Assembly (NCBI GenBank): GCA_002359635.1
Contig: DENJ01000054.1
Coordinates: 8,678-14,220 of the forward strand
Length of the DNA: 5,543 bases
Direction: 5' to 3'
DNA from: Burkholderiales bacterium UBA2647
GTDB taxonomy: Bacteria; Pseudomonadota; Gammaproteobacteria; Burkholderiales; Burkholderiaceae_E
The position numbers and the translations under genes were made by a program. This document shows positions 1 through 5,054 of this stretch, one piece after another; within the stretch, counting starts at the first letter, position 1; every line of letters begins with the position of its first letter. The notes beneath the pieces were generated by a model that was given only the letters and a program-made list of their open reading frames with translations, ran no database searches and was not told the origin of the DNA.

Positions 1-108
1 GCCATCGCAGCTGAGGCCATCGCGCAGGCTGAGCAAGGACATCAAGCGCCTGAAACAGCATCGGCTCAAAGCAGCCTCTCGCAGCCTAGCAAAGAAGACA
101 AGGCCTGA
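1..108 (+). CDS. C-terminal end of an unidentified protein (partial)
   Basis: Frame 1 is open from the window edge to a TGA at 106-108, giving 35 residues that begin AIAAEAIAQAEQ and end SQPSKEDKA. The tail is rich in Ala, Gln, Ser and Glu and has no hydrophobic segment, so it looks like a disordered hydrophilic C-terminus. First codon positions are rich in G (GCC, GAG, GCG, GAA, GAC), as expected for coding DNA. Frame 2 is also open, to TAA at 191-193, but would encode a very basic peptide with less typical first-position use. I prefer frame 1 but cannot exclude the other. No family can be assigned from so short a tail. The gene runs in the same direction as the channel gene, about 139 bp upstream of it. 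Confidence 0.45.
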   Translation, partial: AIAAEAIAQAEQGHQAPETASAQSSLSQPSKEDKA

Positions 109-131
109 CAGCTTGCTCCAAAACACCAAAG

Positions 132-170
132 GATGCTTGCCAAACGAGCGCTGTTCGGTTTATAAGCATC
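132..170. repeat. Imperfect long inverted repeat / hairpin in the leader of the channel gene
   Basis: Perfect 7-bp arms GATGCTT (132-138) and AAGCATC (164-170) enclose a second pair of arms, CCAAAC (140-145) and GTTCGG (153-158), which pair with one mismatch. The centre contains the palindrome AGCGCT (147-152). On the plus strand the stem is followed by A-rich rather than T-rich DNA, so it is not an intrinsic terminator for the upstream gene. Read on the minus strand it is followed by a moderately T-rich stretch. It overlaps the predicted promoter at 137-166, so it could act as an operator or as structured DNA; that is inference. Confidence 0.5.
137..166 (+). promoter_or_regulatory. Putative sigma70-type promoter of the tandem voltage-sensor channel gene
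   Basis: TTGCCA (137-142) matches the -35 consensus TTGACA at five of six positions, and TATAAG (161-166) matches the -10 TATAAT at five of six. The spacer is 18 bp. The expected transcription start is near 173, which leaves a 5' leader of about 75 nt before the GTG start. The two hexamers lie largely inside the inverted repeat at 132-170. Prediction is by eye only. Confidence 0.5.
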
Positions 171-247
171 TAAGTAAAAAACCGTACGAATAAACCCGCT
201 CAACTTGCGCTGTCAGGTTCCGGGTGGTGCACTTTGGAGCCTAAGCA

Positions 248-1858
248 GTGAAGCTGACCCCCAATGAGTTAGACGACGATACCGCCATCGATCCACAATT
301 ACGGCTTGCCGAGGCGGGCAGCTTGCGACGCTGGCTCTACAACTGGTTATTGAACAGCGACATCGAGGGAAATTTCTACCAATCGATCGAGCGTTGGGTG
401 GCGTTGCTGATCATTGCGAATCTTTTTGCGCTCGTATTCGAGCATGTGCCAGCGATCTATCAGCCTTATGCGCAATGGTTTCATGTGTTTGACCTGGTTT
501 CCGTCGGCGTCTTCACGATCGAATACCTGATGCGACTTTATCTGGCGCCCGAGGACAAGGAATTCAAGGGGTCAAGCCTGCCACGCCTCGCCTACGCGCG
601 CAGCCCATTTGCGCTGATTGACTTAATCGCGATTCTGCCTTTTTACCTCGCCGCGTTCGTGCAGATCGATCTGCGCATGCTCAGAGCCTTGCGATTGCTT
701 CGGATATTCAAACTTTTCCGGGTATTAATCCCGGCATACCGTGAGTTCCAGCAACTTAATGCAGGTCGTACTTTCAGGCAGAAACTGCATGCCCTGGTTT
801 GGCCAAGTGAATACGGTGGGCGCCTACATGATTACTTTGACACTTTCATCATGGTTTGGGTGGTGGTATCGGTGGTTGCTGTCGTACTCGAGTCTGTCGA
901 AAGCATTCACTACATCCTGAACCTGGAATTCATCGTTTTAGACACAATCGCTGTCGGGATCTTCAGTTTGGAGTACTTACTTCGCATCTACACCGTCGTT
1001 GAATCACCTCAACACGGACACGCGATTTTCGGGCGATTCAAATACGCAAAATCAGGCAGCGCGGTGATTGACTTACTGGCGGTCTTGCCCTTCTTTTTGG
1101 AAGCTTTCTTACATCATCTTTTCGATCTGCGTTTTTTGCGGGTGTTTCGCCTATTGCGATTGCTCAAGCTCACGAAGTATACGGGGAGCACCCAAACGCT
1201 ATTTACGGTCATCAAGCGCGAATGGCCGGTGATGAGTGCTTCTGTTTTCATCATGCTACTGCTGGTGATCCTCACGGCAAGCTTGGGCTATTTGTTCGAG
1301 CACGAGGCACAGCCAGAAAAGTTCGAAAACATCCCTGCATCGATTTATTGGGCGGTCATTACCTTGGCTTCAGTCGGCTACGGCGATATCTCGCCGGTTA
1401 CGCCGGCCGGACGAGCGATGACGATTATTCTGGCGCTACTGGGCATCGGTATCTTTGCGATTCCGGCTGCGATTTTGTCCTCTGCCTTTAGTGACCAACT
1501 TCGAATCGAACGCGAAACACTCTTAAATGAGCTTTTTGTGATGATGTCTGATGGCCATTTGAGTGCCGAGGAGCAGGACGTGCTTCAAAGAGAGGCGAAG
1601 CGCCTTCACCTTACCCAGGAAGAGTTGAACCGACTGATCGAAAGGGTTAATCGTCAAAGGGAAATGATTGAAGATCAGCAAGGCATTCCGGTTGAGCGCT
1701 TGGTTAAGGACCCTCAACTTGCGCTGGAGCGTTTTCGTGAACTGGCAGGGCAAGTGAGGCAGATTGCGCTGATGGTCAAGGCTGACGAAATGCAAAGACT
1801 CATTGAGTCCTCCGATCGCTCAACAGCGCTTGAAAAGAAGATCTGGCGCGAGACTTGA
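248..1858 (+). CDS. Tandem voltage-sensor potassium-type ion channel (VSD-VSD-pore)
   Basis: Inner-membrane voltage-gated cation channel, 536 residues, probably K+ selective. The first voltage sensor has S1 about 46-66, S2 78-98, S3 119-137 and S4 141-158, with R143, R146, R149, R152, K155 and R158 at every third residue; F89, E92 and D125 form the charge-transfer centre. A second complete sensor follows: S1 about 197-215, S2 228-249, S3 269-287, S4 with R295, R298, R301, R304, K307 and K310, and F239, E242 and D275. Only the second sensor leads into a pore: S5 about 328-350, pore helix, filter SVGYGD (375-380), and S6 390-413 with G399, G401 and P406. The tail (about 421-536) is helical and charged; 424-462 resembles TerB-type helices. 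Usual bacterial Kv proteins have one sensor before the pore. The GTG start is supported by GGAG at 236-239 and by an in-frame TAA at 242-244, which rules out a longer N-terminus. The ion-channel family is certain; K+ selectivity is inferred from the filter. An S5-S6 pore after sensor 1 is absent, not merely degraded. Confidence 0.93.
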   Translation: MKLTPNELDDDTAIDPQLRLAEAGSLRRWLYNWLLNSDIEGNFYQSIERWVALLIIANLFALVFEHVPAIYQPYAQWFHVFDLVSVGVFTIEYLMRLYLAPEDKEFKGSSLPRLAYARSPFALIDLIAILPFYLAAFVQIDLRMLRALRLLRIFKLFRVLIPAYREFQQLNAGRTFRQKLHALVWPSEYGGRLHDYFDTFIMVWVVVSVVAVVLESVESIHYILNLEFIVLDTIAVGIFSLEYLLRIYTVVESPQHGHAIFGRFKYAKSGSAVIDLLAVLPFFLEAFLHHLFDLRFLRVFRLLRLLKLTKYTGSTQTLFTVIKREWPVMSASVFIMLLLVILTASLGYLFEHEAQPEKFENIPASIYWAVITLASVGYGDISPVTPAGRAMTIILALLGIGIFAIPAAILSSAFSDQLRIERETLLNELFVMMSDGHLSAEEQDVLQREAKRLHLTQEELNRLIERVNRQREMIEDQQGIPVERLVKDPQLALERFRELAGQVRQIALMVKADEMQRLIESSDRSTALEKKIWRET

Positions 1859-1884
1859 CATCGGCGCGTTGTGGTCACAGCAAC

Positions 1885-3363
1885 TTAATGACGCCAGAAG
1901 TGGGGCACAAAAAGGACGAGCACCGACATGAGTTCAAGGCGGCCTAAGAGCATCAGTATGGTACACACCCAGGTCTGAACATCGCTTAAGCCTTTATAGT
2001 TGCCTGAGGGCCCGACATCGCCAAGCCCGGGTCCGGTGTTGTTGATGGATGCGATCACTGCGGTGAAGGAAGTCACCGCATCGAGTCCGGTAAACAGTAA
2101 CACCAAGGTGCCAAGGCAAATGGCCAGCAGGTAAACCACTAAGAAACCCAAAACAGACTGGAGAATTCCCGGGCTGATCACCGATCGGCCCAATTTCACC
2201 GGGACAACCGCACGAGGATGAACAATACGGATCAGTTCATTTCTAGACTGTTTTAAAATCAGAAGCAGACGAACCATTTTGATGCCCCCGCCGGTGCTGC
2301 CCGCGCAAGTCGCAATACCGCAGAGCAAGAGCATGTAAACCGGCACAAAAAGCGGCCATTGGGCGTAATCTGTGGACGCAAATCCGGTCGTCGTTGCGAT
2401 TGAAACCACGTTAAAGGCTGCAAAGCGTAAGGCCGTGAGCGGATCGTCATAAACTTCATGAAGATAAAGAAACAAGGTAACAGCCATCACTGAAGCAAAC
2501 ACCAGAACGAAATAGCTTCTTGCTTCAAGGTCTGTCCAAAGCGACTTCAGACTTCGGCTTCGCCAGGCGACAAAATAAAGGCCGAAATTAACCCCGGCAA
2601 GTGACATAAAGAAAATCGCAACAAGCTCGATCGTTGGTGAGTCGAAGTGTGCAAAGCTTGCATCGTAGGCGCTGAATCCACCCAAACCCATGGTGGAGCA
2701 CATATGCATAAATGCATCCCACCACGACATCCCAGCGAGAAAATAGGAGAGCCAGCAGGCAAGCGAGATCCCGAAGTAAACAAGCCAAAGCCCGCGGGCG
2801 GTTTCTGAGATTCTTGGTGTGAGTTTGTCCTCTTTCATCGGGCCTGGCGTTTCAGCCTTATAAATCTGGCTGCCGCCAACGCCAAGAATGGGCAGAATGG
2901 CTACGGTGAGCACGAGAATTCCCATGCCCCCGAGCAACACCATGAAGTGTCGCCAGACGTTGATGGATATCGGTAGATGATCGAGCCCCTCAATCACAGT
3001 TGCACCTGTGGTCGTCAGACCTGAAACTGACTCAAAGTAGGCATCGGTAAAGCTGAGACCATCGATATGAAGCATCAACGGCAAACCGCCAAAGGCGGGT
3101 AAAACGCCCCAGACCAACACCACCAACATAAAGCCATCCCGCGGCAGCATTTCACGCTGGCTGCCGCGAAACAGCGCGATCAGCAGTAAACCGCAACTGG
3201 CGCAGACCGCCATGCTTTGCAAAAAAAGCGTTGTGGTGGCTTCTCCAAAAATCAAAGCAAAGGTCAGCGGTATCAACAGCGTCATCGAAAAAAGAACGAG
3301 CACACCACCGAGTACGGTGAGCAATGCGGACTTGGGCCACACGGTTGGAAGTGCGAGTTTCAT
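1885..3363 (-). CDS. trkH: Trk system potassium uptake protein TrkH (membrane-translocating subunit)
   Basis: Inner-membrane K+ uptake subunit, 492 residues (E. coli TrkH is 483). The family folds as four M1-P-M2 repeats around one pore, and all four filter loops are visible: SGLTTTGAT (114-122), CSTMGLGGFS (222-231), SIATTTGFAS (321-330) and NNTGPGLGD (441-449), with the filter glycines of each repeat. The GSTGGGIK segment (355-362) is the glycine-rich intramembrane gating loop in the M2 helix of repeat 3, and R475 in LLGRLELM is the conserved basic residue of the last helix. The ATG at 3363-3361 overlaps the trkA stop as ATGA, with GAGG at 3377-3374 about 10 nt upstream, so translational coupling to trkA is likely. 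The stop TAA is at 1887-1885, 26 bp from the end of the convergent channel gene. No clear intrinsic terminator lies between them. It should work with TrkA; the coupling energy (H+ or Na+) cannot be read from the sequence. Confidence 0.97.
   Translation of the reverse strand: MKLALPTVWPKSALLTVLGGVLVLFSMTLLIPLTFALIFGEATTTLFLQSMAVCASCGLLLIALFRGSQREMLPRDGFMLVVLVWGVLPAFGGLPLMLHIDGLSFTDAYFESVSGLTTTGATVIEGLDHLPISINVWRHFMVLLGGMGILVLTVAILPILGVGGSQIYKAETPGPMKEDKLTPRISETARGLWLVYFGISLACWLSYFLAGMSWWDAFMHMCSTMGLGGFSAYDASFAHFDSPTIELVAIFFMSLAGVNFGLYFVAWRSRSLKSLWTDLEARSYFVLVFASVMAVTLFLYLHEVYDDPLTALRFAAFNVVSIATTTGFASTDYAQWPLFVPVYMLLLCGIATCAGSTGGGIKMVRLLLILKQSRNELIRIVHPRAVVPVKLGRSVISPGILQSVLGFLVVYLLAICLGTLVLLFTGLDAVTSFTAVIASINNTGPGLGDVGPSGNYKGLSDVQTWVCTILMLLGRLELMSVLVLFVPHFWRH
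3360..3363 (-). other. ATGA stop/start overlap between trkA and trkH
   Basis: The minus-strand tetranucleotide ATGA contains the trkH start (3363-3361) and the trkA stop TGA (3362-3360). The trkH Shine-Dalgarno GAGG (3377-3374) lies inside the last codons of trkA. This arrangement usually allows ribosome reinitiation and matched synthesis of the two subunits. Confidence 0.85.
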
Positions 3364-4793
3364 AGGTAGCCCGCCTCTACCTGGAACAACTTCTCAACCT
3401 GATGGATATCTTTTTTGTTACATACAAAAATCACAACGTGATCACCGGGTTCAATCACGGTATCGTGGTGTGCCATCAGGATTTGCGGGTGATTGCTTGC
3501 TGTTTCCTCAGTGCGTTCAGGCGCTGGGTCAGGCTTGGTGTCGCGAACGATGGCACCAATTGATGCGCCCCTGGGCAGCTTGATTTGATCAACCCTTCGA
3601 TGCGCCATCGGGCTACTCTTGCGGTCTCCTAAAACAATGCCCTCGAGCGCCTCAGCGGTGCCGCGCCTTAGACTATGTACGGCAACCACATTACCCCGGC
3701 GCACATAAGTGAGAAATGAACCAATCGCCGTATGGGCGGGCGAAAGCGCAATATCGATTTGCGTGCCTTGAACCAGATCGGCATAGGCTTTGCGATTGAC
3801 GATCGCCAATACCTTGGCTGCACCCATTTGCTTTGCCAGTAGCGCCGACATGATGTTTGTCTCATCGTCGTTGGTGAGGGCCAGGAACATATCGGTGTCG
3901 CCAATTCTTTCTTCTTCCAAGAGCCTTGCATCGCTCGCATCACCGTGTAGCACCAAGACCCGGGTGGGCAGTTGTGATGCAAGGTAGTCACAGCGGGTTT
4001 TTCGGGGTTCGATGATTTTGAGACGATGATCGCTTGCAATCGAACGCGCAAGCCTGAGCCCGACATTGCCACCCCCTGCAATCACGAGTCTGCGAACCGG
4101 GTCGGAGGGATTGTGCATCGCGATCAACACATCATGAATATCTTTTGCAGCAGCCAACACAAAGACTTCATCGCCGTGTTCGATCGTGCTGTTGCCGTCA
4201 AGGGTCATGAGCGCTTTCTCGTTACGAAAAATCGCAACAACCCGCAGCTCGCAATTTGGTACAAGACCAGGGATTTCACCAAGCCGATGCTTTACAAGTG
4301 GGCTTCCCTCGATCGCTCGGACAGCTATCAGATTCAGCATGCCGCCGGCAAAAGCCAATACTTGCAAAGCTTCCGGGAAGGCAATGAGTTTTTCGATGTA
4401 GCTGGTAACGATCTGCTCGGGGCATACAACATGATCCACCGCAAAACCTGTCGCCCGGCTCGTGAGTGGGTCGTTTTCAATGAATTCCGGGCTGCGTACC
4501 CGGGCGATGGTGGTTGGCAAATTGAAGCGCTCGTGGGCAACCTTGCAGGCCACAAGATTGGTCTCATCGCTTGCCGCGCAGGCGATGAGCATATCGGCGT
4601 CGGCTGCTCCGGCTTGGTCAAGCACAGAGGGTTGTATCGCGTTGCCGACAATCACCTTGAGATCGAGTCTTGCCTGCAAGTCCTGCAGACGGCTTGGGTC
4701 GGTGTCGACAACGGTGATATTGTTGTTTTCAGAGACCAGACTTTCGGCAACACTTTCACCGACCCGTCCGGCACCTAGAATCAGGATATTCAT
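3360..4793 (-). CDS. trkA: Trk system potassium transport regulator TrkA (tandem RCK protein)
   Basis: Cytoplasmic NAD(H)/ATP-binding protein that forms the gating ring under TrkH. It has 477 residues, slightly longer than the usual 458 or so. Two RCK halves are visible. RCK_N1 (about 1-120) has GAGRVG at 7-12 and the acid D30 at the end of strand 2, which favours NAD(H). RCK_C1 is about 140-225. RCK_N2 (about 234-355) has the glycine turn AGGGNVG at 239-245 and E262. RCK_C2 is about 370-475. A polar Pro/Glu-rich stretch (about 418-438) lies in RCK_C2 where E. coli-type TrkA has only a short turn, and it accounts for the extra length. The ATG at 4793-4791 begins the canonical MNILILGAG; an in-frame stop occurs upstream at 4853-4851. 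The SD is weak (TTGGAT, 4808-4803). trkA is the first gene of a two-gene operon and its TGA overlaps the trkH ATG. Confidence 0.97.
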   Translation of the reverse strand: MNILILGAGRVGESVAESLVSENNNITVVDTDPSRLQDLQARLDLKVIVGNAIQPSVLDQAGAADADMLIACAASDETNLVACKVAHERFNLPTTIARVRSPEFIENDPLTSRATGFAVDHVVCPEQIVTSYIEKLIAFPEALQVLAFAGGMLNLIAVRAIEGSPLVKHRLGEIPGLVPNCELRVVAIFRNEKALMTLDGNSTIEHGDEVFVLAAAKDIHDVLIAMHNPSDPVRRLVIAGGGNVGLRLARSIASDHRLKIIEPRKTRCDYLASQLPTRVLVLHGDASDARLLEEERIGDTDMFLALTNDDETNIMSALLAKQMGAAKVLAIVNRKAYADLVQGTQIDIALSPAHTAIGSFLTYVRRGNVVAVHSLRRGTAEALEGIVLGDRKSSPMAHRRVDQIKLPRGASIGAIVRDTKPDPAPERTEETASNHPQILMAHHDTVIEPGDHVVIFVCNKKDIHQVEKLFQVEAGYL

Positions 4794-4828
4794 GGGCGTG
4801 CATCCAAAAAATGCGCAAGCAAAGACAA

Positions 4829-4857
4829 CCGCTACCTTCGCAGAAGAGCGTTAGCGG
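4829..4857. repeat. Inverted repeat / hairpin in the trkA leader
   Basis: CCGCTA (4829-4834) pairs with TAGCGG (4852-4857), and an inner CTTC (4836-4839) pairs with GAAG (4843-4846) around a GCA loop. On the minus strand it would form at the very 5' end of an mRNA started from the TATAAT at 4867-4862, ending 35 nt before the trkA start codon. No T-tract follows, so it is not a terminator. A leader structure is the simplest reading. Confidence 0.4.
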
Positions 4858-4861
4858 CAAA

Positions 4862-4903
4862 ATTATACGTACGTATTTATACTTACATGATGGAATCCGT
4901 AAA
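4862..4903 (-). promoter_or_regulatory. Putative promoter region of trkA-trkH
   Basis: Read on the minus strand, a perfect -10 hexamer TATAAT lies at 4867-4862, and a second TATAAA lies at 4881-4876 with TTTACG at 4903-4898 as a possible -35 (16-bp spacer). The perfect TATAAT lacks a good -35 at the normal distance, so it may need an activator, or the upstream pair may be the real promoter. Predicted starts fall near 4855 or 4869, which gives a leader of about 60-75 nt before trkA. Prediction by eye. Confidence 0.4.
4865..4876. repeat. 12-bp perfect palindrome ATACGTACGTAT over the trkA promoter
   Basis: ATACGTACGTAT is fully self-complementary. It overlaps three bases of the minus-strand TATAAT -10 hexamer (4867-4862) and abuts the second TATAAA candidate. 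A dyad in this place is typical of a repressor or regulator operator, but I recognise no specific regulator consensus, so the operator role is inference. Confidence 0.4.
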
Positions 4904-4927
4904 ACGACTTACGTTATCATCCGCATG

Positions 4928-4943
4928 AGGCGTTAACCTTGCA
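4928..4943 (+). promoter_or_regulatory. Putative sigma54 (-24/-12) promoter upstream of the porin gene
   Basis: AGGCGTTAACCTTGCA has GG at 4929-4930 and GC at 4941-4942, separated by exactly 10 bp, with a full -12 element TTGCA and GGC at -24. The sigma54 consensus is TGGCAC-N5-TTGCW; the mismatches are the leading T, the AC after GGC and the purine after it. The predicted start is near 4954, about 100 nt before the porin ATG. Context supports it weakly: TorF-type porins are often next to nitrogen-regulated genes. No clear NtrC site was seen upstream. Confidence 0.35.
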
Positions 4944-4944
4944 C

Positions 4945-4974
4945 GCGAGGCCTTAGCCTGCGCTTGTTTCTCTT
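4945..4974 (+). terminator. Terminator-like hairpin in the trkA/porin intergenic region
   Basis: GCGAGGC (4945-4951) pairs with GCCT(G)CGC (4956-4963) through seven base pairs with one bulged G and a CTTA loop. It is followed by TTGTTTCTCTT (4964-4974), eight T in eleven. It has the shape of a weak plus-strand intrinsic terminator or attenuator, but no plus-strand gene ends just upstream. If the sigma54-like start near 4954 is used, the stem would be split and not transcribed whole. Confidence 0.3.
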
Positions 4975-5016
4975 GGCCAGACAAGGATGTACGCTTGTCA
5001 CCTTAAAACGCATTAT

Positions 5017-5034
5017 CGGCGAGCATGTTCGCCG
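5017..5034 (+). repeat. Stem-loop in the porin 5' leader
   Basis: CGGCGA (5017-5022) and TCGCCG (5029-5034) are perfect complementary arms around a six-base loop. The stem ends eight bases before the Shine-Dalgarno AAGG (5043-5046). It could affect mRNA stability or ribosome access; no T-tract follows, so termination is unlikely. Confidence 0.4.
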
Positions 5035-5054
5035 TCAGATTGAAGGGGTATGGA

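Noticed and set aside
200..213. A 14-base match CTCAACTTGCGCTG shared by the channel leader (about 199-212) and the channel coding region (about 1712-1725).
   Set aside because: Short, present only twice, one copy within coding sequence, and flanks unrelated. Probably chance.
1858..1885. A possible bidirectional terminator between the convergent genes, from GTTG...CAAC (1868-1884).
   Set aside because: Only four outer pairs plus a wobble form, the inner part mismatches, and there is no T-tract on either side. Too weak to call.
3212..3583. A plus-strand open frame of 123 codons across the trkH/trkA junction.
   Set aside because: It is antisense to two certain genes, and its product shows no family pattern.
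4026..4778. A long plus-strand open frame of 250 codons opposite trkA.
   Set aside because: It lies wholly within trkA on the other strand, its product has no recognisable family features, and TrkA is unambiguous.
4995..5019. TTGTCA (4995-5000) with TTATCG/TATCGG (about 5013-5019) as a sigma70 promoter for the porin.
   Set aside because: The spacer is only 12-13 bp, too short for a normal sigma70 promoter.
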